A DNA stretch of 42,307 nucleotides, from assembly GCA_947306705.1 (NCBI GenBank), contig CAMZHD010000004.1, forward strand, positions 1 through 42,307, written 5' to 3'. This DNA comes from an uncultured Caryophanales bacterium. GTDB lineage: Bacteria > Bacillota_I > Bacilli_A > RF39 > UBA660. The notes beneath the pieces were generated by a model that made no database searches, was not told the DNA's origin, and saw only the letters and a program-made list of their open reading frames with translations. The translations under genes were made by a program, and so were the position numbers. Positions 8,507 to 17,287 of this stretch are shown here, in pieces. The first letter of the stretch is position 1. Each line of letters begins with the position of its first letter.

Positions 8507-10558
8507 TTTTTTATAATAAGTAAAACTTGTCATTCCAACTGTAAAGATTAGTAAGAAAATACTAAATACATTTCTAAAAGTACCTGGATTTAATAATTGA
8601 ATTTGTACTTGTGTTTCTCCTGATTGAACAACATCTACTTCATTGCTTTGAACCTCACTTGTTCCAATAAAAGAAACACCTGGTTTTGCACCTTCTTTTA
8701 TTCTTCCTTGATATGTATAGATCTTGTTATCCCCCTCTTCCAAGACATCTAATATCCAAGAAATAGAATGAGTATCAGAATGATATACTCCCTTATGATT
8801 CGAACTATCTTCTACATATTCTACTTCTTTAGGGAGTTTAGTAGTAATCACATTATTCGTAGAAGTTATATTTCCAGTGTTTTCAACAATGATTTGATAC
8901 TCTAACAAATCATTTTTTGATACAACAACAGAATCTTTTTGATTAACATAGTTTTTAATACTTAAAGCAGGTACTCCATATTCATTGACTACTTCAAAAG
9001 CACAAGGTTTGTGGCCTGCTCCAAAACCATCTCCTAAGGCTTTAAAAGGTCCACTTGAGCAAGAAAATATTACATCAGAACCTACTCTTGGATAAATACT
9101 TTTATATGTCTTTTTCCTATCATAAGGAGCGAAAGAATAGTCTCCCATACTACATCGTAAGTATACAGAAACTAACGGAGAATCGCTAGAAACTTCTTGA
9201 TTTGGATCTACATAAAACTCAAGATTTAATTCAAGTGGAAGATATACAATAAACTTCTTTTTAGAAAAACCAACTGGTACAACAGTTTCTTCCAATATCA
9301 TAGGTATATATGCTTGACCATCAATACTATAATTACCCGTTTTGCTTAAATAAGCTCCATTTCCCCAAACAACATCATCTTGAATTTTTTCCAAATCACC
9401 ATAAGTTTGGATAGATTCTAACACTTGTTTATAATCACTACTGAACAATTGATATACTTCTAAAAAACCTGATGTAACATTCGAATTACCAGAAGTCCTT
9501 TTTAATTGACAATCACCAATCTCAATTCCATTAGAGAGATAATAGTAATTTTCCTCTAAACTATTTTTTGGATTAGAAGATAGTTTATAATTACCATCTA
9601 AGTTTTTCAATTGAAAAACAACACCCGGTAAAAATTCATGATTTGGATCAAATTTATCAACTCTTAATTTAAACTCAAATTGACCCATTCTATCAATAGA
9701 ATCTCTTACTCTTTTTTGTGTATGAATTTCAACGACATTTGTCTCTCCAACTACAAACTCCAAAGTATTATCATTTATTTCTACAGAAGTACCATTAAGA
9801 GTTGCTGAAACAATTTCAAAATCTGGAGAAACATTATAAACAATACTCTTAGTTTCTCCATATTTTCCACTCATACAATTGGAACAAGTAACTCCTAAAT
9901 CTAGATTTTGAACAATATCAAATTCAACTGGAGTAAATCTAACATCTAAATAAATGTCATAATTATTATTTACCTCAGAAGGATATTCAATTTCATAAAT
10001 ATTATTTCCTAAAGGAGTAGCATCAAATACCGAAGCATTGATTTCACTGGACCTTCTATATTTTAAATTCGCTGTATATCCATAATCAGGTGTTAATTGT
10101 ACTTTTACTTTATCTCCCCTTAATCCAGTAGGATTTTCTAGAATCGTAACAGTACAATGACTGTATTCATTATCCATAAACGTTTGATATACATAAATAA
10201 TATCATAATCTTTATAACCGCTCATACGAAATCTTTGATTATATTTGATTTTAAGGCTCTCTAGGCGAGTATCTATTCTCATATTAAAACGACTTAAAAC
10301 ACTCAATGGAATATCACGAATTGAAAAATCCAAGTCTGTTTTTGTGAATCTTACTTCACGTCCAAAAGATCGATCAGAATCATCTAATAATGTCTTAAAT
10401 ACCCCCGCAACATCTTTTTCATCATCAAAAGCACAAATGCCACTACATTTGCTTTCCCAATCCGGATTATAATTTCCTTCATCAGTCCAAGAATCTGCAT
10501 AAACAGGATGACAAAAGAAGAATCCTAAAAACAATAGAATTAAAATAGTCTTTTTCAT
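8495..10558 (-). CDS. Secreted, C-terminally anchored surface protein, paralog A, with a DUF11-like repeat and a putative NPGTF sorting-type tail
   Basis: Signal peptide; YQIIVENTGNITSTNNVITTKLPKEVEYVEDSS (DUF11-like); tail LLNPGTFRNVFSIFLLIFTVGMTSFTYYKKRSA; closely parallels the 698-aa neighbour. Confidence 0.82.
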   Translation of the reverse strand: MKKTILILLFLGFFFCHPVYADSWTDEGNYNPDWESKCSGICAFDDEKDVAGVFKTLLDDSDRSFGREVRFTKTDLDFSIRDIPLSVLSRFNMRIDTRLESLKIKYNQRFRMSGYKDYDIIYVYQTFMDNEYSHCTVTILENPTGLRGDKVKVQLTPDYGYTANLKYRRSSEINASVFDATPLGNNIYEIEYPSEVNNNYDIYLDVRFTPVEFDIVQNLDLGVTCSNCMSGKYGETKSIVYNVSPDFEIVSATLNGTSVEINDNTLEFVVGETNVVEIHTQKRVRDSIDRMGQFEFKLRVDKFDPNHEFLPGVVFQLKNLDGNYKLSSNPKNSLEENYYYLSNGIEIGDCQLKRTSGNSNVTSGFLEVYQLFSSDYKQVLESIQTYGDLEKIQDDVVWGNGAYLSKTGNYSIDGQAYIPMILEETVVPVGFSKKKFIVYLPLELNLEFYVDPNQEVSSDSPLVSVYLRCSMGDYSFAPYDRKKTYKSIYPRVGSDVIFSCSSGPFKALGDGFGAGHKPCAFEVVNEYGVPALSIKNYVNQKDSVVVSKNDLLEYQIIVENTGNITSTNNVITTKLPKEVEYVEDSSNHKGVYHSDTHSISWILDVLEEGDNKIYTYQGRIKEGAKPGVSFIGTSEVQSNEVDVVQSGETQVQIQLLNPGTFRNVFSIFLLIFTVGMTSFTYYKKRSA

Positions 10559-10578
10559 AAACTTCACCTACTACCTTA

Positions 10579-10607
10579 ATTATATCGTGCAAGATATAAT
10601 CGTTCAA
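10579..10607 (-). promoter_or_regulatory. Sigma-A-type promoter for paralog A
   Basis: TTGAAC-N17-TATAAT on the minus strand. Confidence 0.7.
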
Positions 10608-10623
10608 TATTATTGCAAAAAAA

Positions 10624-10643
10624 GAAATGTCATTTGACACTTC
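10624..10643 (-). terminator. Terminator of paralog B
   Basis: GAAGTGTCAAATGACATTTCTTTTTTT on the minus strand. Confidence 0.75.
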
Positions 10644-10653
10644 TTTTAATAAA

Positions 10654-12750
10654 CTAATTGGTTCTTTTAGAGTAGACAACTCCTGTTATTCCAACCAGTG
10701 TAATGAATACTAGGAAAACAACTAATAGATTTCGAAAAGTACTTGGATTCAATATTTGTATTTGTACTTGTGTTTCTCCTGATTGAACAACATCTACTTC
10801 ATTACTTTGAATTTCACTTGATCCAACAAAGACAACTCCCGATTTAGCTCCTTCTTTTATCTTACCTTGATATGTAAAGGTATGTTCCTCTGCTTCTGCT
10901 AATGTATCTAGTCCCCAAGTAATAGAATGAGAAGAATCATCATATACTCCATTTTCACTAGCACTATTTGAAACATATTCAATTTCTTTTGGTATTTTTG
11001 TAACAATAACATTACTCGTTGAATTTGCATTTCCAATATTTTTTACTACAATTTGATATTGTAATGGATCATTTTGAGAAACAACAATAGAATTTTTATG
11101 ATTTACAAAATTTTGAATAGATAATGCTGGAACTCCTGATACATTTATAACCGTCAATGTACAAGAAGAATCTCCTGCGCCTTTACCTAAAGACGGAAAA
11201 TGATCTCCAGGATGAGGTGTGTCTTCATAACCACAATAGGAATAATATTCGTACTGTTGGAAAACCTCTAAAAAGCTTTTATCTAAGATACTCTCATCAT
11301 ATGGGAAAAACATAAAAGTATTAGAATCAGATTGAATAGTCATAGACACTAAAGGACTATCTCCTGAAAGAGGTTGATTCTCATCCACATAAAATTCTAA
11401 CCAAACATCAACAAGAGCATAAGCAATAAAATTCTTCTTAGAATATCCATTTGGTACAATGACTTCTTCTAATATAAAAGGAATCATAAATTCACCAGAA
11501 ACAATATAATTACCAGTAATTAATACTTCCGCAGGATCATGATTATAATCAAGAGCCTCTAAACTAGAAAGATCAGAATAAACACTAAATTGATCTAAAG
11601 CTTGTCGAATAGAACTTGGTAGTATTTGATAAACCTCTAAGAATCCTGGAGATACAATTGGATTTCCAGACGTTCTTTTGATACGTGTCTCTCGACCACC
11701 AGCCACTTCTGGATAAACAATCCAATAACGAGACCTTTCCAATGAATCTGCCCCAGAAAAAGATTTTACATGAAAATTGTTATCAACATTTCGAAGATTA
11801 AACTGAACACCTGGTAGGTACCTTCCATCAGTACCTATTTTATTAATGGAGATAGTAAAATTTAATTTTCCTTGTTTGATTACGGAAGATCTCATTCTTT
11901 TTAAAGTATGGATTTCTACTACTACATTTCCAGTAACATCTAATTCTAGTTTATTATTAACTAATTGTCGACTGACTCCATCCACCGTAACAGAAGTGAT
12001 TTCAAAATCCTCTGAGACATTATACTCAATCACTTTATGTTCTCCATATCCAGCAGAAGTACAATTGTTACAAGAAACTCCTAAATCTAAGTTTTGAACA
12101 ATATCATAAGTAATTCCTCGAAAGGAAACCGTTGGATAAATATTATAATTACTTGTGTCATCTACAGATGGATAAGGAATCTCATAAATATCATTTCCCA
12201 ATGGAACAGCATCAAGTAACAATGCAGTTGTTCCAGTAGTCGTTCGATATTGAAGAGTCGTATATTCATAACCTGTATTGGGTATTACTTTTAATCGTAC
12301 TTTATCTCCTCTTAATCCAGTAGGATTTTCAAGAATTGTAATCGTTCCATTAGAAGTCGATGGAAGAATCGTTTGATAAACATATTCTATTTCATATGAA
12401 CCAGCGCTCGAAACTTGAAACATCTGACCATATTTTACTTTAATATGCATTCCTGAATAAGCAAATCTTACACTCAATCGATTAATACAACTAGTTGGAA
12501 TATCATGAATCGAAAAATCTAAATTTGATTTAGAATATTGAATTTCTCCAAATTGTATATATCGATTTTCATCATAACTTTTCATAATTCCGGCTAAATC
12601 TTTTTCATCCGTGAAATTACAAAAAATAGAACCACACTTGCTTTGCCAATCAGGATTATAATTTCCTTCATCGATCCAAGAATCTGCATAAACAGGTTTG
12701 GAAATTAAAATCATTCCAATAAATAATAAGATTAAGAATACTTTTTTCAT
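10654..12750 (-). CDS. Secreted, C-terminally anchored surface protein, paralog B (DUF11-like; NPSTF tail)
   Basis: YQIVVKNIGNANSTSNVIVTKIPKEIEYVSNSAS; tail ILNPSTFRNLLVVFLVFITLVGITGVVYSKRTN; shares SWIDEGNYNPDWQSKCG...ENPTGLRGDKV...QNLDLGVSCNNC with paralog A. Confidence 0.82.
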   Translation of the reverse strand: MKKVFLILLFIGMILISKPVYADSWIDEGNYNPDWQSKCGSIFCNFTDEKDLAGIMKSYDENRYIQFGEIQYSKSNLDFSIHDIPTSCINRLSVRFAYSGMHIKVKYGQMFQVSSAGSYEIEYVYQTILPSTSNGTITILENPTGLRGDKVRLKVIPNTGYEYTTLQYRTTTGTTALLLDAVPLGNDIYEIPYPSVDDTSNYNIYPTVSFRGITYDIVQNLDLGVSCNNCTSAGYGEHKVIEYNVSEDFEITSVTVDGVSRQLVNNKLELDVTGNVVVEIHTLKRMRSSVIKQGKLNFTISINKIGTDGRYLPGVQFNLRNVDNNFHVKSFSGADSLERSRYWIVYPEVAGGRETRIKRTSGNPIVSPGFLEVYQILPSSIRQALDQFSVYSDLSSLEALDYNHDPAEVLITGNYIVSGEFMIPFILEEVIVPNGYSKKNFIAYALVDVWLEFYVDENQPLSGDSPLVSMTIQSDSNTFMFFPYDESILDKSFLEVFQQYEYYSYCGYEDTPHPGDHFPSLGKGAGDSSCTLTVINVSGVPALSIQNFVNHKNSIVVSQNDPLQYQIVVKNIGNANSTSNVIVTKIPKEIEYVSNSASENGVYDDSSHSITWGLDTLAEAEEHTFTYQGKIKEGAKSGVVFVGSSEIQSNEVDVVQSGETQVQIQILNPSTFRNLLVVFLVFITLVGITGVVYSKRTN

Positions 12751-12770
12751 CTATCTCACCTACTATCTAA

Positions 12771-12799
12771 ATTATATCGAGTAATAATCATCCATTCAA
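12771..12799 (-). promoter_or_regulatory. Sigma-A-type promoter for paralog B
   Basis: TTGAAT-N17-TATAAT on the minus strand. Confidence 0.7.
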
Positions 12800-12813
12800 T
12801 ATTATCAATAAAA

Positions 12814-12837
12814 AAGAAGTATCATTTGACACTTCTT
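12814..12837 (-). terminator. Terminator downstream of tsf
   Basis: AAGAAGTGTCAAATGATACTTCTTTTTTATTG on the minus strand. Confidence 0.8.
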
Positions 12838-13745
12838 TATTTTGCAGCATTCATTTGAGCAGCTACTTCTTCAGCAAAGTTTTCTTGTTTCTTTTCAATT
12901 CCTTCACCAACAGCAATTCTTGCCATGAAAGTAACTTCTCCACCGTTTTCTTTTACATATTTTTCAACAGTCATAGAAGAATCTTTAATAAAGTCTTGCT
13001 CTACTAAGCAATTTTCCTTAAAGAACTTAGAAAGTCTACCAGTAGCCATCTTATCCAAGATTTCATCAGACTTACTTGCATTCTTTGGATCATTCTTAAT
13101 TTCTGCTTTAATAATTTCTTTTTCATGTTCAACCATATCAGTTGGAACAGCATCACGATTAACAGCAATTGGGCTCATAGCACATACTTGCATAGCTACA
13201 TCTCTAGCAACATCTCTTGCAGTATCTCTATCTTCAATTCCTTTAACGATAACTACAGATGTAATTCTTCCACCCATATGTGAATAAATTCCAAATGTTT
13301 CATCATCTTTTTTCGTAAATCTTTGGAAACGTCTAAAACTAATTTTTTCTCCAATCGTAGCAGTTTCCTCAACAATTCTTTCAGCAACTGTTTTTCCATC
13401 TTCAAGTTTTACTTCATTTGCTTCTTCTGTATCCTTACATTTAGCAAACATTAAAGCTTTATCTAATTCTTTTACTAATTCATGGAATTTTTCATTCTTT
13501 GTAACGAAGTCTGTTTCACAGTTTACCTCAAATAGAATTGCTTCATTATCATTACTAGATCCTACTGTAATTCCTTCTGCAGCAATTCTTGATTCTTTCT
13601 TAGCAGCTTTAGCAATACCTTTTTCTCTTAGCCAATCAACGGCCTTATCCATATTACCTTCACATGCTTCAAGTGCCTTCTTACAATCCATCATTCCAGC
13701 ACCTGTTTTTTCTCTTAATTCTTTTACATCACTTGCACTAAACAT
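12837..13745 (-). CDS. tsf: Elongation factor Ts
   Basis: VKELREKTGAGMMDCKKALEACEGNMDKAVDWLREKGIAKAAKK. Confidence 0.98.
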   Translation of the reverse strand: MFSASDVKELREKTGAGMMDCKKALEACEGNMDKAVDWLREKGIAKAAKKESRIAAEGITVGSSNDNEAILFEVNCETDFVTKNEKFHELVKELDKALMFAKCKDTEEANEVKLEDGKTVAERIVEETATIGEKISFRRFQRFTKKDDETFGIYSHMGGRITSVVIVKGIEDRDTARDVARDVAMQVCAMSPIAVNRDAVPTDMVEHEKEIIKAEIKNDPKNASKSDEILDKMATGRLSKFFKENCLVEQDFIKDSSMTVEKYVKENGGEVTFMARIAVGEGIEKKQENFAEEVAAQMNAAK

Positions 13746-13778
13746 TTTTATTCCTCCTTACATTCAATATTTAAAAAA

Positions 13779-13796
13779 GGAGTGATTCCTCACTCC
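13779..13796 (-). terminator. Hairpin with T run between rpsB and tsf (terminator or attenuator)
   Basis: GGAGTGAGGAATCACTCCTTTTTT on the minus strand. Confidence 0.7.
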
Positions 13797-13810
13797 CTTA
13801 TAAGTACAAA

Positions 13811-14785
13811 TTACTTTGTTAAAGCTTCTACTAATTCAGCTTTCTTCATAGTAGAATATCCTTTGATTCCTTCTTCTTTAGCTTTTGCTTTTAAATCAGC
13901 AAGAGTAAGACTATTTAAATCAACAGATTCTTCTTTCTTTTCTTCTTTCTTAGTTGCTTTCTTTTCTTTCTTTTCTACTACTTCAACTGGTTTTTCTTCT
14001 TTAGTTTCTTCTTTAATTTCTTCACTTACTTCAGAAGCGTTTTCTTCAACATTTGTCTTTTCAGCTTTTCCTTTATCATCTTCACTAATAAAGTCTAAAA
14101 CTTCATTTCCATTTACTTCAGCAATTGCATTTGTTAAAACTCCAATTAAAAGTTTAACAGAACGAACTGCATCATCATTACCTGGAATAACATAATCAAC
14201 CATATCTGGATCACAGTTAGTATCTACAATACCAAATACTGGAATTCCTAAAATACGTGCTTCTTTAATAGCAATCTCTTCTTTACGAGGATCAACAATT
14301 ACCATTGCTTGAGGCATTTTCTTCATTTCACGAATTCCTCTTAAGTTTTTATTTAATTTATCGTATTCTTTACGAAGTCCGATAACTTCTTTCTTAGGTA
14401 ATGCTTCAAAAGTACCATCTGTTTCCATTGTTTCAATTTCTTCCATTCTACGAATTCTAGAACGAATAGTTTTGAAGTTTGTTAAAGTTCCACCTAACCA
14501 TCTTTCATTTACGAAATACATGTTAGTTCTAACAGCAGATTCCTCTGCAGCTTCTTGAGCTTGTTTCTTAGTTCCTACAAATAATACTTTTCCTTCATTT
14601 TGAGCAATCTCTTTCATTGCTTCATATGCTTCTTCAAGTTTCTTAACAGTTTTTTGTAAATCGATAATATAAATATCATCACGTGTAGTGAAGATATACT
14701 CCTTCATCTTAGGATTCCATCTTCTCTTTTGATGTCCAAATTGAACACCAGCTTCTAGTAAATAATTCATTGATACAACAGTCAT
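13811..14785 (-). CDS. rpsB: 30S ribosomal protein S2 with an acidic/Lys-rich linker and a C-terminal Rho_N/SAP-like module
   Basis: [41 protein letters not shown]; tail [35 protein letters not shown]; start after AAGGAG. Confidence 0.97.
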   Translation of the reverse strand: MTVVSMNYLLEAGVQFGHQKRRWNPKMKEYIFTTRDDIYIIDLQKTVKKLEEAYEAMKEIAQNEGKVLFVGTKKQAQEAAEESAVRTNMYFVNERWLGGTLTNFKTIRSRIRRMEEIETMETDGTFEALPKKEVIGLRKEYDKLNKNLRGIREMKKMPQAMVIVDPRKEEIAIKEARILGIPVFGIVDTNCDPDMVDYVIPGNDDAVRSVKLLIGVLTNAIAEVNGNEVLDFISEDDKGKAEKTNVEENASEVSEEIKEETKEEKPVEVVEKKEKKATKKEEKKEESVDLNSLTLADLKAKAKEEGIKGYSTMKKAELVEALTK

Positions 14786-14817
14786 TTTTTTAAATCTCCT
14801 TTTCGTTTTCATCTTCT

Positions 14818-14870
14818 ACTAGTTTCTAAAATGAACCACCCTTAGGCACTCGATTCATCAATTCACTAGT
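14818..14870 (-). ncRNA. Putative structured leader RNA upstream of rpsB
   Basis: ACTAGT...ACTAGT outer stem and inner TGAATC/GGTTCA stem with a GCC-TAAG-GGT tip, between the rplT stop and the rpsB start. Confidence 0.5.
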
Positions 14871-14880
14871 ATGTTTATTT

Positions 14881-15456
14881 TTATTTATCTTCCTTTTTTG
14901 TTGTTTTCTTAGTTGTAGTCTTTTTAACTGGTTTTTCTTCAGTCTTAGCAGTTGCTTTCTTAGTAGTTGTTTTTTTAGCAGGTTTTTCTTCAGCAACTTC
15001 TGCTTTCTTTTCTTCTTTTACTTCTTCTTTTTTAGCTACTTTCTTAGCTGCTCCAATTGTTACTTCTTTTTCAGCAACTTTCTCAGTTTTTGTAACTTTT
15101 CCAGCTTTACCATCTTTAGCTACTTTTACTAATTCGCTAAATGCTTTTGGATCGTTAATAGCAACTTCACTAAGCATCTTTCTATTAACTTCTACTCCAG
15201 CCTTAGTAAGACCTTCAATAAATCTTGAATAAGAAATTTCATTTTGTCTACAAGCAGCATTAATTCTTGTAATCCATAATTTTCTAAAATCTCTCTTCTT
15301 TTGCTTTCTGTCTCTAAATGCATATTGACCAGAATGCATTAATTGTTCTTTAGCAGATTTATATAATCTATGTTTACTTCCAAAGTAACCTTTTGCTTCT
15401 TTTAATACTTTTTTATGACGAGCTTTTGTAACTGCTCCATTCTTTACTCTTGCCAT
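14881..15456 (-). CDS. rplT: 50S ribosomal protein L20 with a ~70 aa Lys/Thr/Glu-rich C-terminal extension
   Basis: [70 protein letters not shown]. Confidence 0.97.
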   Translation of the reverse strand: MARVKNGAVTKARHKKVLKEAKGYFGSKHRLYKSAKEQLMHSGQYAFRDRKQKKRDFRKLWITRINAACRQNEISYSRFIEGLTKAGVEVNRKMLSEVAINDPKAFSELVKVAKDGKAGKVTKTEKVAEKEVTIGAAKKVAKKEEVKEEKKAEVAEEKPAKKTTTKKATAKTEEKPVKKTTTKKTTKKEDK

Positions 15457-15480
15457 GCTTCTTCCTCCTTCAAAATTTTA

Positions 15481-15666
15481 TTAGATTACGTTCTTTAATC
15501 TATTATGATCAGCCTTACTTAGGTTTGATCCCTTTCTGCAACTTCTATTGAAGCTTGCACTTTTACTACCAGTATTGTGTCTACTTCCTGGTTTTCCAAT
15601 AACAACGTCATTCTTACGTTTTCTTACTACTTTCGCAGTACCTTTATGTGTTTTAATTTTTGGCAT
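15481..15666 (-). CDS. rpmI: 50S ribosomal protein L35
   Basis: MPKIKTHKGTAKVVRKRKNDVVIGKPGSRHNTGSKSASFNRSCRKGSNLSKADHNRLKNVI. Confidence 0.95.
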   Translation of the reverse strand: MPKIKTHKGTAKVVRKRKNDVVIGKPGSRHNTGSKSASFNRSCRKGSNLSKADHNRLKNVI

Positions 15667-15680
15667 ATTTATTTCCTCCT

Positions 15681-16211
15681 CTATTTATTTGTTTTTGGTG
15701 CTAATAACATAGTCATAGTTCTACCTTCTAGCTTAGGACTTTGCTCTATATCTGCAATCTCTTTTACTCTTTCAGCAAATCGATCAAGTACTTCCTTACC
15801 AAGCTCTGTATGAGCCATTTGACGTCCTTTAAAACGTACTGTAAGTTTTACTCTATCGCCTTTTTCTAGATACTTTGTTGCATTTCTTAACTTTGTTTCA
15901 AAGTCTCCAACATCAATAACAGGTGATAAACGATATTCTTTTAGTTCAGACATACTAGCCTTTTGTTTCTTTAAAGCTTCTTTTGCTTTCTTTTGTTTTT
16001 CATAACGGAATTTATTATAATCCATTACTTTACAAACTGGTGGATTAGCATTAGGGCTAATTAAAACTAAATCAAGGGCAGCATAACTAGCTAATGTTAA
16101 AGCATCCCCAATAGATTTAACTCCCACTTGCTCTCCATTTGGTCCAATGACTAGAACCTCTGGCACTTTAATCTGATCATTAATCAACAAGTTACTATTA
16201 TCCTTTGCGAT
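15681..16211 (-). CDS. infC: Translation initiation factor IF-3, probable AUC start codon
   Basis: IAKDNSNLLINDQIKVPEVLVIGPNGEQVGVKSIGDALTLA...; GGAGG sits 8 nt upstream of ATC (16209-16211). The ATG at 16226 overlaps that Shine-Dalgarno and has none of its own. Confidence 0.93.
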   Translation of the reverse strand: MAKDNSNLLINDQIKVPEVLVIGPNGEQVGVKSIGDALTLASYAALDLVLISPNANPPVCKVMDYNKFRYEKQKKAKEALKKQKASMSELKEYRLSPVIDVGDFETKLRNATKYLEKGDRVKLTVRFKGRQMAHTELGKEVLDRFAERVKEIADIEQSPKLEGRTMTMLLAPKTNK

Positions 16212-16238
16212 AAAAAACACCTCCATAAAATAAGAAAA

Positions 16239-16360
16239 GCAGATATAGTATTTATATCCGCTAAAAAACCATAATAAATCTAATAATAGACAAATCTTCG
16301 GCTTTTTACCTATCGCTATTCGCTGATCAGGTGGATATAAATCTCTTTCCTTTTTTTCTT
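16239..16360 (-). promoter_or_regulatory. L20-type autoregulatory leader of infC-rpmI-rplT with an attenuator
   Basis: Minus strand: ATTTATATCC (16333-16342) is fully complementary to GGATATAAAT (16250-16259); the latter also lies in the terminator hairpin GCGGATATAAATACTATATCTGC-TTTTC. The position matches known L20 leaders. Confidence 0.8.
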
Positions 16361-16370
16361 GACTAGTAGT

Positions 16371-16399
16371 ATTTTACATATTATTTCTTTATTTGTCAA
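16371..16399 (-). promoter_or_regulatory. Sigma-A-type promoter of the infC operon
   Basis: TTGACA-N17-TAAAAT on the minus strand. Confidence 0.8.
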
Positions 16400-16417
16400 C
16401 TATTTTTAGAAAAATCT

Positions 16418-17287
16418 TTACTTATAGATTCTAATCTTTTGATCCTCTTCTCCATCATAATACAATCCAGCAAAATGCTTTCCGTATTTTTCATCCTCTT
16501 GAAGTCCTTTCTTACTAGATGCAAAACTAGAATAATAACCAGAATGAGAAATCGTATCATCTAAATTAAATCGTATATTTTTATGATCAATCCCAGCAAA
16601 AATAAGTTGCATTAAAATAACTGGTTTAATATTAATATGAAAACGATTATCCTCCCCATAAATAATACTTCTACTCCATACCCCAGAATCCTTCGCCCAA
16701 GAAGGATAAAATTCATGAATCCATCCATCTCCCGCACAAGCACTTACATAGGCAAAGATATCTTCTACTTTAGAACCATATCCCCTTCGTAAAGCTTCTA
16801 CAATCATCATAGGAAGCTTTTGATCAATCATTTCTCCACTACAATGACTAATCGCAGAAACTCCATTCTTCTTATCACATATCATCACAACAGGGCAATC
16901 AGATACAGGATGTCCTATCACAACTCTAGGAGTTTTAGAAGTAACAATTAATATATTTTGATGAATAGAAGCAGATCCTGTTGGATGAGCCTCTACATAA
17001 TCTGGAGTAATCTCAATAGAGGAATCAAGAGAACCCTTTTGTTCAGAAGAATACATAAAGTCTCCATCAAATCCAAAAGCATTTCCAAAATTCTTATGAT
17101 GAATTCTACAAATTGTATCTTTATCTTTTGATAAATCATATTGTTCTAATTTATCTAAATCGATTTGATGAACATAACGAATCAAATCCCGATCTTCTTC
17201 TGTTAAATTAGAATATCGAACAGTAGCAGCATTCATAGTACCAAACTTATTTTGACTCTCTATTATTTTTAACACGCACTTCACCAC
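16418..17287 (-). CDS. Divergent laccase-domain / PgeF-YfiH-like protein; start site uncertain
   Basis: VVIGHPVSDCPVVMICDKKNGVSAISHCSGEMIDQKLPMMIVEALRRGYGSKVEDIFAYVSACAG resembles Cu-oxidase_4 (PF02578) with degenerate metal-site motifs. Confidence 0.62.
   Translation of the reverse strand: MVKCVLKIIESQNKFGTMNAATVRYSNLTEEDRDLIRYVHQIDLDKLEQYDLSKDKDTICRIHHKNFGNAFGFDGDFMYSSEQKGSLDSSIEITPDYVEAHPTGSASIHQNILIVTSKTPRVVIGHPVSDCPVVMICDKKNGVSAISHCSGEMIDQKLPMMIVEALRRGYGSKVEDIFAYVSACAGDGWIHEFYPSWAKDSGVWSRSIIYGEDNRFHINIKPVILMQLIFAGIDHKNIRFNLDDTISHSGYYSSFASSKKGLQEDEKYGKHFAGLYYDGEEDQKIRIYK

Noticed and set aside
10482-10679. 65-aa minus-strand ORF between the two paralogs
   Set aside because: Out-of-frame overlap with the intergenic terminator/promoter and the signal-peptide region.
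12925-13287. 120-aa plus-strand ORF inside tsf
   Set aside because: Lies wholly antisense to a well-supported EF-Ts coding sequence.
13782-14195. 137-aa plus-strand ORF opposite rpsB
   Set aside because: Ser/Phe-rich mirror of the Lys/Glu-rich S2 tail on the other strand; no RBS or family similarity.
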